Made by a program: the position numbers and the translations under genes. Shown in pieces: positions 17,305 to 27,487 of a DNA stretch of 64,000 bases. Location: positions 1 through 64,000 of the forward strand of contig NZ_NFJF01000002.1 in NCBI RefSeq assembly GCF_002159735.1, given 5' to 3'. The notes beneath the pieces were generated by a model, which was not told where the DNA came from, did not search any database, and saw only the letters and a list, made by a program, of their open reading frames with translations. Numbering within the stretch: the stretch's first letter is position 1; every line of letters starts with the position of its first letter. This DNA comes from Olsenella sp. An270 (GTDB taxonomy: Bacteria > Actinomycetota > Coriobacteriia > Coriobacteriales > Atopobiaceae).

Positions 17305-17739
17305 CTACCCCCGCGCCTCGAGCATCTCGTCGAGCGTGCGCCAGGCGAGCTCGGCGCACTTCACGCGCGCCGGCATGTGCGCGATGTCGCGCAGAAGCAC
17401 GCCGTCCTCCAGCGCCTCGAGCGCGGTCTCGTCGGTCTCCTCGCCGCGCACCATGCGCATGAACAGGGCGCAGAGCTCGCGCGCCTCCTCGGGCGTCTTG
17501 TCGATCATGAGGTCGCTCATGATGTCGGCGCTCGCCTGCGAGATGGCGCAGCCGTGTCCGGTGAACGCCGCCTCCTCGATGGTGCCGTCGTCGGCGAAGC
17601 GCACCGAGAACGTGAGCTCGTCGCCGCAGGAGGGGTTCACGCCCTCGTGGCTGCAGTCGGCGTCCTCCATCTGGTACTTGTAGTCGGGGTGCGAGACGTG
17701 GTCCATGAAGGCCGCGTTGTAGAGGTCAGTCACTGCCAT
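17305..17739 (-). CDS. sufU: Fe-S assembly sulfur carrier SufU
   Basis: A 144-residue IscU-like zinc protein that accepts sulfur from SufS in SUF systems of Gram-positives. The three conserved cysteines are in NPSCGDELTF, GHGCAISQASADIM and VKCAELAWRTL. The spacing between the first and second cysteine sites is of the SufU rather than IscU type. It overlaps the end of sufS by 14 bp and precedes the Rrf2 regulator. Confidence 0.94.
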   Translation of the reverse strand: MAVTDLYNAAFMDHVSHPDYKYQMEDADCSHEGVNPSCGDELTFSVRFADDGTIEEAAFTGHGCAISQASADIMSDLMIDKTPEEARELCALFMRMVRGEETDETALEALEDGVLLRDIAHMPARVKCAELAWRTLDEMLEARG

Positions 17740-18961
17740 GGAAGATCCCCCAGACCTGGCTCAGGCCGTCGACGAGGCGGTCCACGTCGGCGGCGTCGTT
17801 GTAGAACGCGAGGCTCGCGCGGCAGCACGCGAGGTTCTCCACGCCGAGCCACGCGAGCAGCGGCTGCGCGCAGTGGTGGCCTGCGCGGATGCACACGCCG
17901 GAGGCGTCGAGGATGCTCGCCACGTCGTGCGGGTGGACGCCGCGCACGTTGAAGCTGATGACGCCGTGGTGACGGGCGGGGTCGGCGCTGCCGATAAGAT
18001 CGACGAAGTCCAGATCCGCCAGGCGCTCGAACGCATAGGCCACGAGTGCCGCCTCGCGCTCGGCCACGGCGTCCATGCCCACGGTCTCGGTGAGGTAGGC
18101 GAGCGCGGCGCCGGTGGCGTAGATGCCGGCGGCGTCCTGCGTGCCGGCCTCGAACTTCTCGGGCACGGGCGCCCACGTGGCGTCCTGCTCGCGCACGGAG
18201 TCGATCATCTCGCCGCCGGTGAGCATCGGCGGCATCTGGTCGAGAAGGTCGTGGCGCCCCCAGAGCACGCCCACGCCCATCGGGCCGAGCGCCTTGTGGC
18301 CGGAGAACGCGAGGAAGTCCGCACCCAGCTCGTCCACGTTGACGCGCAGATGGGGCACGGACTGCGCGGCGTCCACGACCATGATGGCGCCCACGGCGTG
18401 CGCGGCGTCCGCCAGCTTGCGAACGGGCAGCTCGCAGCCCATGACGTTGGAGACGTGCGCGCAGGAGACGATCTTGGTGCGCGGCCCGATCTTCTCGGCG
18501 ATCTCTGCGTCCGTGAGCGTGCCGTCGGACTCGGGGTAGAGGTAGACGAGACGCGCGCCGGCGGCGCGGCAGGCCTCCTGCCAGGGAATCAGGTTGGAGT
18601 GGTGCTCCATGATCGTGATGGCCACCTCGTCGCCGGGGCCCAGGACGCAGGGCGAGAAGGACTTGGCCACGAGGTTCAGGCTCTCGCTCGTGTTGCGCGT
18701 GAAGACCACGTCGCGCGCATCGGGCGCGCCGATGAGGGCGGCGACCTGCGCGCGGACGTCAGCGATGGCCGCGGTGGCCGCCACGGAGAGGCTGTAGAGG
18801 CCGCGCAGCGGGTTGGCGTTCATGGTCTCGTAGAAGCGGCGCTGGGCGTCGAGCGCGCAGGCGGGGCGCTGCGCGGTGGCCGCGCTGTCGAGAAACGCGA
18901 TCTCGGGGTGGGCGGCCAGCAGCGGGAAGTCCGCGCGATACGGGTTCTGACGGATGTCCAT
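17726..18961 (-). CDS. sufS: cysteine desulfurase SufS
   Basis: PLP-dependent group II cysteine desulfurase, 411 residues, which supplies persulfide sulfur to SufU. It has AFLDSAATAQRP near the start, the THE-like TIMEHHSNLIPWQ, the PLP lysine in FSGHKALGPMG and the catalytic cysteine loop RAGHHCAQPLL. It starts at ATG 18961, 3 bp after sufD, within the sufCBDSU operon. Confidence 0.96.
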   Translation of the reverse strand: MDIRQNPYRADFPLLAAHPEIAFLDSAATAQRPACALDAQRRFYETMNANPLRGLYSLSVAATAAIADVRAQVAALIGAPDARDVVFTRNTSESLNLVAKSFSPCVLGPGDEVAITIMEHHSNLIPWQEACRAAGARLVYLYPESDGTLTDAEIAEKIGPRTKIVSCAHVSNVMGCELPVRKLADAAHAVGAIMVVDAAQSVPHLRVNVDELGADFLAFSGHKALGPMGVGVLWGRHDLLDQMPPMLTGGEMIDSVREQDATWAPVPEKFEAGTQDAAGIYATGAALAYLTETVGMDAVAEREAALVAYAFERLADLDFVDLIGSADPARHHGVISFNVRGVHPHDVASILDASGVCIRAGHHCAQPLLAWLGVENLACCRASLAFYNDAADVDRLVDGLSQVWGIFHGSD

Positions 18962-18964
18962 CGC

Positions 18965-20026
18965 CTACGCCTCCTCGTCGAGCAGGGTGCCGGCGCCCGC
19001 CTCCACGACGGCGCGGGCCTCGTCGCAAGGGGCGTGCATGAGGGCGTCCTCATAGAGGGCGCGCACGAAGAGTCGCTCGGCGTCTGCGCGGGAGAGGCCG
19101 CGGTCGGCGAGGTAGGCCAGCTGCTCGGGGCTCACGGAGCCGATTGTGGCGCCATGGTTGCCGGCCACGTCGTCCTCGTCGCAGAGGATCGTGGGCAGCG
19201 TCTTGTTGACCACGTCATCGCCCAGCACGAGCACGGTCTCTGCCTCGTTGCCCTGCGCGCCCTTGGCGCCGTGGATAAGGTCGATCGTGGTGCGCAGGCC
19301 CTTGCGCGCGGCGTCCTCGAGCACGCCGTTGTAGGAGAGCTCGGAGCGCGTGTTGCGGCCGTGCTGGCGCACGATCTCGTTGATGTCCAGGACCTCCGTG
19401 CCGCCGGCGTGGTAGCGGCAGCCCAGATCCACACGGGCGTGGTCGCCGGCGAGGTCGCAGGCAAAGCCCAGCGCGACGGTGCCGCCGCCGAGCAGGTACT
19501 GGTGCACGTCTACGCGGGCGTCATGCGCCGCGGAGATTCCCACGCTCTCGAGGTGCTGCTGGCCCGCGCCCACGCCCACGTACTCGTGCAGGTGCACGCG
19601 CGCGCCGGCCTCGGCGATCACGCGCACGAGGGACGCGGACGTGCCGGCCTCGCCGTCCTTCTCGCCTGCGCCCGCGGCCACGACGACGGTGACCTCGGCG
19701 CCGGCGCGGACCATCACGCCGGTGTCGGTGACGTCGCCCGAGCCCACGGCAACCACGATCGGCTCCTCGCGCTTCTCGCCGCGCGGGACCTCCACGTAGC
19801 GCGCGTCCTTCGCCTGGGACTCCACCCAGTCGGTGACCTCGCGACCCATCCCGCACTCCACGCCCTCGAAGAGGCGCGGCAGCGAGAAGTACACGTCGCC
19901 CTTGCGGCCGCGCGCGGGCACCGTGAGCGTGATGTCGTTCGTGCGCAGGCGGTTCCACGTCTGTGCGGGGGCAACGTTGACGCGCTCGAGGGTGAGCTCG
20001 GGCGCCAGGTCCTTCTCGGCCATCAT
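18965..20026 (-). CDS. sufD: Fe-S assembly scaffold subunit SufD
   Basis: A 353-residue SufB/SufD family protein, the partner of SufB in the SufBC2D scaffold. The right-handed beta-helix region and the conserved C-terminal stretch (GNHGATIGSVSPEQLAYL, LSRADAERLFVRAL) are present. The first ATG, at 20026, overlaps the sufB stop as ATGA; a second ATG follows immediately. The N-terminal domain is short and diverged, as is usual for SufD. Confidence 0.93.
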   Translation of the reverse strand: MMAEKDLAPELTLERVNVAPAQTWNRLRTNDITLTVPARGRKGDVYFSLPRLFEGVECGMGREVTDWVESQAKDARYVEVPRGEKREEPIVVAVGSGDVTDTGVMVRAGAEVTVVVAAGAGEKDGEAGTSASLVRVIAEAGARVHLHEYVGVGAGQQHLESVGISAAHDARVDVHQYLLGGGTVALGFACDLAGDHARVDLGCRYHAGGTEVLDINEIVRQHGRNTRSELSYNGVLEDAARKGLRTTIDLIHGAKGAQGNEAETVLVLGDDVVNKTLPTILCDEDDVAGNHGATIGSVSPEQLAYLADRGLSRADAERLFVRALYEDALMHAPCDEARAVVEAGAGTLLDEEA

Positions 20027-21444
20027 CCGATCGCCCCTTCCATCTCGAGCTTGATGAGGTTGTTCATCTCCACGGCGTACTCCATCGGGAGCTCCTTGGA
20101 GACGGGGTTGGCAAAGCCATTGACCACGAGCGTGCGCGCCTCGGCCTCGGAGCAGCCGCGGCTCATGAGGTAGAGCACCGTGTCGTCCGAGATGCGGCCG
20201 ATCGTGGCCTCGTGACCTACCTGCGCGGTGGCGTTGCGCACGTCCATCGCGGGGATCGTGTCGGAGCGGGAGATGTCGTCGAGCATGAGGCTCTGGCAGC
20301 TCACGCTGCAGCGTGCGCGGTCCGCGTGCCGGCCGATCACCACGGAGCTGCGGAACGTGTTCACGCCGCCGTCCTTGGAGATGGACTTCGTGCTCACGGA
20401 CGCCGTGGTGTCCGCGCCGTTCATGATCACCTTGCAGCCGGTGTCCAGGTCCTGAGTGGCGCCGGCGAACGTGATGCCGGTGAACTCGCAGGTGCCGCGG
20501 TCGCCCGCCATGATCGTGGTGGGGTAGAGGTAGCTCACGTGGCTGCCAAAGCTGCCGGAGACCCACTCCATCTTGGCGTCGGCACCGATGGTGGCGCGCT
20601 TGGTGTTGAGGTTATACATGTTCTTGGACCAGTTCTCGATCGTGGAGTAGCGCAGGCGCGCGCCGTCCTTCACGAAGAGCTCCACAGCACCGGCGTGGAG
20701 GTTGGCCTCGTAGTACTTGGGTGCGGAGCAGCCCTCGATGAAGTGCAGGTCGGCGCCCGGCTCCACGATGATGAGCGTGTGCTCAAACTGGCCCGCGCCG
20801 GCGGCGTTGAGGCGGAAGTAGCTCTGCAGCGGGTAGGGCAGCGTCACGCCGGCGGGCACGTAGACGAAGGAGCCGCCGCTCCATACGGCGTAGTGCAGCG
20901 CCGCGAACTTGTGGTCGGTGGGCGGAATCAGCGTGCCAAAGTACTCGTGCACCACCGGCTCCCACTGGGGGTCGTGGAGGGCGTCCTCGATCGTGGTGTA
21001 GATGACGCCCTGCTCGGCCACCTCCTCGCGCATGTTGTGGTAGACGATCTCCGAGTCGTACTGGGCGCCCACGCCGGCGAGGCTCTCGCGCTCGGCCTCG
21101 GGGATGCCCAGGCGCTCGAAGGTGTCCTTGATGTCTGCGGGCACGTCGTCCCAGCTCTTGGCCTGCTTGGTCTTGGGCGAGACGTACGTGGAGATGTGGT
21201 CCAGGTCCAGGCCTTCGATGCTCGGGCCCCAGTTGGGCGCCATCTCGCGCGCGTGGTAGAGGTCGAGTGCGCGCAGGCGCATCTCGAGCATCCACTCCGG
21301 CTCGTCCTTCTTGGCGGAGATCGCGCGGACGATCTCGGGCGTCAGGCCGTCGTCGTAGCGCTCGTAGCCCTCCTCCGACTTGGTGAAGTCGTAGAGGGAG
21401 CGATCGACGTCGGCGACCTGCGTGCGCTTGCGCTCGTCGCTCAC
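20023..21444 (-). CDS. sufB: Fe-S assembly scaffold protein SufB
   Basis: A 473-residue core scaffold for Fe-S assembly. It has the N-terminal SufB signature (LDLYHAREMAPNWGPSI), YVSPKTKQAKSWDDVP, FVYVPAGVTLPYPLQSYFRL, GCSAPKYYEANLHAG and the C-terminal QVGHEATIGRISDD. It is coupled to sufC by a 4-bp overlap (21441-21444) and to sufD by ATGA. Confidence 0.97.
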   Translation of the reverse strand: MSDERKRTQVADVDRSLYDFTKSEEGYERYDDGLTPEIVRAISAKKDEPEWMLEMRLRALDLYHAREMAPNWGPSIEGLDLDHISTYVSPKTKQAKSWDDVPADIKDTFERLGIPEAERESLAGVGAQYDSEIVYHNMREEVAEQGVIYTTIEDALHDPQWEPVVHEYFGTLIPPTDHKFAALHYAVWSGGSFVYVPAGVTLPYPLQSYFRLNAAGAGQFEHTLIIVEPGADLHFIEGCSAPKYYEANLHAGAVELFVKDGARLRYSTIENWSKNMYNLNTKRATIGADAKMEWVSGSFGSHVSYLYPTTIMAGDRGTCEFTGITFAGATQDLDTGCKVIMNGADTTASVSTKSISKDGGVNTFRSSVVIGRHADRARCSVSCQSLMLDDISRSDTIPAMDVRNATAQVGHEATIGRISDDTVLYLMSRGCSEAEARTLVVNGFANPVSKELPMEYAVEMNNLIKLEMEGAIG

Positions 21445-22226
21445 TCGGCATCACCGACCATGGGACAGCCGCCGCAGTCCTCGCACTTCTCGAAGCGCTC
21501 GAAGCCGTTCCTGTCGATGTCGGCGATGAGCTCCGCCGGGCCCTCGGCCACCATGCGGCCGTGGACCATGACGTGGGTGCGGTCGACCTCGAGGCGCTCG
21601 AGGATGCGCGTGTTGTGCGTGATCACGATCAGCGCGCCGCCCACCTGCTCGCGATAGGCCTGGATGCCACGGGAGACGATGCCCAGGGCGTCCACGTCCA
21701 GGCCCGAGTCGGTCTCGTCGAGGATGGCCAGCTTGGGCTGGAGCAGAAGGAGCTGCAGCATCTCGATCTTCTTCTTCTCGCCGCCGGAGAAGCCCACGTT
21801 GAGCTCGCGCATGAGGAAGCCCTGGTCGAGCTCCAGCTGGTCGGCGATGGCGCCCACGCGCTCGCGGAACTTGCGCGCGGTGGTCTTGAGTTCCGGGCGC
21901 ATCTGGCAGATCGAGCGCAGGAAGCTGTAGAGCGGCACGCCGGGCACCTCGACGGGCGCCTGGTAGGAGAGGAAGATGCCGGCGAGCGAGCGCTTGTCGG
22001 CCGAGAGCTCGGTGACGTCGGCGCCGTCGAACTCGATGCTGCCGGAGGTCACGCGGTAGGCGGGGTCGCCCATGATGACGTGGCCGAGCGTGGACTTGCC
22101 GGCGCCGTTGGGGCCCATGAGGACGTGGCACTCGCCGGCGCCCACGGCCAGGTCGACGCCGTGCAGGATGGGCTTGTCCTCGGTTCCCGCCGAGAGGTTG
22201 CTCACGGTGAGCAGCTGGGTGGCCAT
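21441..22226 (-). CDS. sufC: Fe-S assembly ATPase SufC with C-terminal Cys cluster
   Basis: A 261-residue ABC-type ATPase of the SufBC2D complex. Walker A GPNGAGKST, the signature FSGGEKKKIEMLQ and Walker B LAILDETDSGLDVDAL are intact. Unusually the protein ends with a C-x2-C-x2-C motif (Cys248, Cys251, Cys254) after the normal SufC end; E. coli SufC stops near residue 248. The tail could bind zinc or an Fe-S cluster. It is the first gene of the operon, behind GAGGAGAAAGG. Confidence 0.95.
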   Translation of the reverse strand: MATQLLTVSNLSAGTEDKPILHGVDLAVGAGECHVLMGPNGAGKSTLGHVIMGDPAYRVTSGSIEFDGADVTELSADKRSLAGIFLSYQAPVEVPGVPLYSFLRSICQMRPELKTTARKFRERVGAIADQLELDQGFLMRELNVGFSGGEKKKIEMLQLLLLQPKLAILDETDSGLDVDALGIVSRGIQAYREQVGGALIVITHNTRILERLEVDRTHVMVHGRMVAEGPAELIADIDRNGFERFEKCEDCGGCPMVGDAE

Positions 22227-22283
22227 GGTGGTCTGCCTTTCTCCTCGCGGGCCCGCGGGCGCCGCGTCTTTTTTGCCTAATTC

Positions 22284-22311
22284 ATAGTAATGAGTGGGGA
22301 ATTAAAGGCAA
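22284..22311 (-). promoter_or_regulatory. suf operon promoter
   Basis: On the minus strand, TTGCCT (22311-22306) and TACTAT (22289-22284) are spaced by 16 bp, a good sigma-A promoter about 60 bp before sufC. The AT-rich spacer (TTAATTCCCCACTCAT) and the following ATGAATTAGG are the likeliest place for the Rrf2 operator. Confidence 0.6.
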
Positions 22312-22480
22312 GGCCTCAGCCGAGAAAAACGTGGCTTCGCAACAATTCCTACTAGCTTGGGGGCATTTCAGGCGGGCCGGAGTGCACGCCCCTTTGCGGA
22401 CGCGTTACGGCTGCGGGGCGTCTCACGGCCGAGAAGTACCATGTGCGCGGGCGCTCGACGCAAGGGAGGTGGTTCTCGGG

Positions 22481-23452
22481 ATGGACGCGTGGAAGCGGCT
22501 CGGCGGCTTCATCGGGAGCCACATGGCGTTCGTCTCGCCTGTATGCGTGGCGCTTGGCGTGCTGTTTCCGCAGGTCGACGTCATCCTCCACCCGTTCGTG
22601 ACGCCCTTCTTCGCGTTCATGACGTTCCAGAGCGCGCTCTCCAACACCTTTGGCAACCTCGCGCGGACGGCGCGCCACCCGGCGCCGATGCTCGTCTCTC
22701 TGGTGCTGGCCACGGTCGCCATGCCCGTCGTGGCGTGCGCGCTCGCAACGGCGCTCTTTGGCTCCGACCCCAACCTCGTGTGCGGCATCGTGCTCGAGTA
22801 CTGCGTGCCCGTGGCGGTGGTCGCCGCCATGTGGACCAACATGCTCGGCGGCGACCCGGCGCTCTCGCTCGCCACGATCCTCGTCTCCACGGTTGCCGCG
22901 CCCGTCACGATCCCGCTCACCCTGCATGTCCTTCTCGGCCAGACGGTCGAGGTCGACGCGGCGCGGATGATGGGGGAGATGGCGGTCTCGATCGCGCTGC
23001 CGGCGCTTGTGGGCACGGCGGCGAACGACCTCTCGCGCGGGTGGGCGGCGCGCGAGCTCTCTCCGGTCATCGCCCCGGCTGCCAAGATCGCGCTCGTGCT
23101 GGTGATCCTGAGCAACTCCACCGGCGTGGCGCCCTACGTGCGCCACCTCACGCCGACGCTCGTCGCGGTGGCGGTCTTCATCGCCGCGTTCGCGTCGTGC
23201 GGCTACGCGCTCGGGCTTCTCGCCGCGCGGGCGCTGCGCTGCCCGGACGACCAGACGGCCTCGATGACCTTCCTCGTGGGGATGCGCAACATCTCGGCCG
23301 GCGCCGTGATCGCGGGGGAGTACTTCCCCGGCGAAGTGATGTTCCCCGTGGTCATAGGGACGCTCTTCCAGCAGGTGCTCGCCTCGCTCTTTGGCAGCCT
23401 GCTGCGGCGGCTGCGGCGCGCCGGGCGCGCGGGGGACGGGCACGGGGCCTAG
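22481..23452 (+). CDS. BASS family (bile acid:sodium symporter-like) transporter
   Basis: A 323-residue membrane protein with about nine to ten hydrophobic segments and the BASS/SBF pattern: FFAFMTFQSALSNTFGNL, EYCVPVAVVAAMWTNML, IALPALVGTAAND and SMTFLVGMRNISAGAVIAG. Members carry bile acids, pantoate, pyruvate or other organic anions with sodium; the substrate here is unknown. The ATG at 22481 is about 10 bp from GGGAGG; earlier in-frame starts have no ribosome-binding site. It converges with the 32-codon gene, the two stops sharing CTAG. Confidence 0.82.
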   Translation: MDAWKRLGGFIGSHMAFVSPVCVALGVLFPQVDVILHPFVTPFFAFMTFQSALSNTFGNLARTARHPAPMLVSLVLATVAMPVVACALATALFGSDPNLVCGIVLEYCVPVAVVAAMWTNMLGGDPALSLATILVSTVAAPVTIPLTLHVLLGQTVEVDAARMMGEMAVSIALPALVGTAANDLSRGWAARELSPVIAPAAKIALVLVILSNSTGVAPYVRHLTPTLVAVAVFIAAFASCGYALGLLAARALRCPDDQTASMTFLVGMRNISAGAVIAGEYFPGEVMFPVVIGTLFQQVLASLFGSLLRRLRRAGRAGDGHGA

Positions 23453-23547
23453 TGGTGGCGGTACATCCGCGGGCGCGGCTTGCCGTCGTCGAGGATGACC
23501 GCGAGCCCGGCGATGACGACCAGCGCGATGAAGATGAGCTTCTTCAT
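23449..23547 (-). CDS. 32-residue hydrophobic membrane peptide
   Basis: A short gene preceded by an optimal ribosome-binding site (GGGAGGT, 5 bp before ATG 23547). The product begins MKKLIFIALVVIAGLAVILD: a basic start and one helix of about 17 hydrophobic residues, then a basic, His-ending tail (DGKPRPRMYRHH). It could be a small regulatory membrane protein or a type I toxin-like peptide; no antisense RNA is evident. It converges with the BASS gene (shared CTAG). Confidence 0.6.
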   Translation of the reverse strand: MKKLIFIALVVIAGLAVILDDGKPRPRMYRHH

Positions 23548-23967
23548 GGTGACCTCCCTCGTGGTTGCTGGGTCAATCCTCGCAGGGGCGCGCCCGCAGA
23601 GCCATCGACGCGGCTTACTGCCGGCTTTCACTTTCGTAAGGTTGAGGCGCGGCGGGTGCGGGATTCGTTGCCTCACCCCCTCCTCATCGCTCATCGAGTG
23701 TACGAGTTAGCCGATTTTCTCGTGAATATATGAGCATATGGACATGTATTATCTGCTGAAACATACGTACCGATGACGATTTTTGCTCGTGGTTGGCGGG
23801 TAACTCGTACACTCGGCGAAAGCGTGGGGCAAGGCGGCGGGTGAGAAGGGCCACGGGGCGAGAAGGGCCGCGACGCCCTGTTTCGGAGGGGATACGGCCG
23901 ACCCGCCGCGCGGGTGCTCCGTCCGCGCCCTGTCGTAGAATGGTGCGCAGTCAAGATAGGAGGACCC
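23548..23967. other. gene-free region with inverted repeat before gatC
   Basis: Contains a perfect 15-bp inverted repeat (CGAGTGTACGAGTTA at 23695-23709, complement at 23801-23815) around an AT-rich core that includes GAGCATATGGACATGTATTA. Two adjacent copies of the dispersed motif lie at 23846 (GGTGAGAAGGGCC, variant) and 23857 (GGCGAGAAGGGCC). A -10-like TAGAAT at 23936-23941 and GGAGG at about 23959 serve gatC. No coding sequence is supported. Confidence 0.5.
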
Positions 23968-24284
23968 ATGCCCCTTACCAGAGAAGACGTCGCGGGCATC
24001 GCGGACTACGCGCGCATCGCGCTCACGCCCGAGGAGCTCGACGAGATGACCGCGTACATGAACAGCGCGATCGACCTGCTGGAGCCCATCCGCCAGTACG
24101 ACCTCGAGGGCGTCGAGCCAACGTTCCACCCCATCGGCGACCTCTCCAACGTGATGGCCGACGACGTGCCGGACACCGAGGTGCGCCACCTGAGCGTGGA
24201 CGTGGCGCTCAGGAACGCCGGCGCATCCCGCGACCGCAGCTTCCGCGTGCCGTCCATCCTCGGCGACCAGGGGGGTGACCGCTG

Positions 24285-24285
<1 letters not shown>
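23968..24285 (+). CDS. gatC: aspartyl/glutamyl-tRNA amidotransferase subunit C
   Basis: The 105-residue small subunit that stabilises GatA in the tRNA-dependent amidotransferase. It has the GatC pattern: LTREDVAGIADYARIALTPE and, further on, VEPTFHPIGDLSNVMADDVP. The start is ATG at 23968 after GGAGG. Its stop overlaps the gatA start (TGATG). The complex converts Glu-tRNAGln and/or Asp-tRNAAsn to the amide forms. Confidence 0.95.
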
Positions 24286-25789
<1,504 letters not shown>

Positions 25790-25793
<4 letters not shown>

Positions 25794-27298
25794 AGAAGCT
25801 CGCCGAGGTCCTGAGAGACTGGGAGGCCGTGATCGGCCTCGAGGTTCACACCGAGCTCACCACGCTCGAGACCAAGATGTTCTGCAACTGCCGCCTCTCC
25901 CACGACGACGAGCCCAACACCAACGTCTGCCCCGTCTGCCTGGGCATGCCGGGTGCGCTGCCCGTGCCCAACGAGAAGGCCATCGAGTCGATCGTCATGG
26001 CGGGTCTGGCCACCAACTGTGAGATCATGCGCCACTCCATGTTCTACCGGAAGCACTACTTCTACCCGGACATGGCCAAGAACTTCCAGACCACGCAGGG
26101 TCCCGTGGCGTTTTGCATGCACGGCCACCTGGACCTGGAGGTCTCCGGCGCCGGCGCCAAGGAGCGCCCGGATGACACGGTCGAGAAGGACGCCGACGGC
26201 GGCTACGTTGCGCCCATCCGCATCCTGCGCATCCACATGGAGGAGGACGCCGCCAAGATGGTGCACGTGGGCGGCGAGGAGGGCCGCATCACTGCGGCCA
26301 CCGAGTCCCTCATCGACTACAACCGCTGCGGCACGCCGCTGATCGAGCTCGTCACCGAGCCCGACCTGCGCACGCCCGAGGAGGCCCGCCTCTTCATGGA
26401 GAAGCTGCGCCAGACGTTCCTCACGCTCGGCATCTCCGACTGCTCGCTCGAGAGCGGCTCGATGCGCTGCGACGGCAACATCTCGCTGCGCCGCCGCGGC
26501 ACCACGGAGTTTGGCACCAAGACCGAGATGAAGAACATCAACTCGTTCAAGAGCCTGCACGACGCGCTCGAGTACGAGATCTGCCGCCAGGCCGAGGTAC
26601 TCGAGGAGGGCGGTATCGTCTACCAGGAGACGCGCCACTGGGAGCCCTCGCGGCGCCGCACCGTGGTCATGCGCGTCAAGGAGACCGCGGACGACTACCG
26701 CCTCTTCCCGGACCCGGACCTCGCGCCCTTCGACCTCACGGACGAGTTCATCGACCGCTGCCGCGCGCGCATCCCGGAGCTGCCGGACGCCAAGCGCGAC
26801 CGCTACATGTCCGACTTTGGCCTCAAGCGCGCCGACGCCGCCCAGCTCGCGGGCGACCCGGCGGTCGCGGCCTTCTTCGAGGAGACGCTTTCTGTGGCGG
26901 GCGAGAAGGACGTGGAGACCGTGGCCAAAGTCATGGTGAACCTCGTCCCCAGCTACGACGCCCTCACGCCGGCGCAGGTCGCGAGCCTCTCGGCGCTTCT
27001 CGCCGAGGACGCGATCACGTTCGCCCAGGCGCGCGAGGTGCTCGACGCGGTCAATGGCACCAGCGAGGACCCGGCCGCCTACGTGGACGCCCACGGCATG
27101 CGCCAGTCCACCGACGAGGGCGCGCTCGGCGCCATCGTGGACGAGGTGCTCGCGCGCTGCACCGACCAGGTCCAGCAGTACCGCGACGGCAACAAGAAGG
27201 TGCTCGGGTTCCTCGTTGGGCAGTGCATGAAGGCGGCCAAGGGCTCCGGCAACCCCAAGGCCTTCAACAAGATGCTGGCGGAGCGGCTCGAGTCGTAG
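25790..27298 (+). CDS. gatB: aspartyl/glutamyl-tRNA amidotransferase subunit B
   Basis: A 502-residue kinase-like subunit that phosphorylates and amidates the tRNA-bound acid. It has EAVIGLEVHTELTT, the CNCRLSHDDEPNTNVCPVCLG zinc cysteines, FYPDMAKNFQTTQ, and a C-terminal YqeY-like helical tail ending GNPKAFNKMLAERL. ATGA-type overlap with gatA. Confidence 0.97.
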
Positions 27299-27305
27299 GG
27301 GCCCG

Positions 27306-27397
27306 GGACAGGCGGGGCGACCCCGCCCCTTCGTACGCGGGACTGCGCTGCGCGGAAGGTCCCGCTTAACAAAGGGGCGGGGTCGCCCCGCCTGTCC
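27306..27397. repeat. perfect 26-bp inverted repeat after gatB
   Basis: Arms at 27306-27331 and 27372-27397 are perfectly complementary (each contains ACAGGCGGGGCGACCCCGCC or its complement); the 40-bp loop contains a second stem (GCGGGAC/GTCCCGC). There is no U-tract. It lies between gatB and a downstream gene in the same direction, so it may insulate the two or be a dispersed element. Confidence 0.65.
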
Positions 27398-27487
27398 GCC
27401 CGTACTTCTCGAGAGACGCTCCCACAGTTGGGGTTGGGCTGCTAGACTTCCGGGGCGAGGGAGTTGACGTGCACGGGAGGTGCTGCG

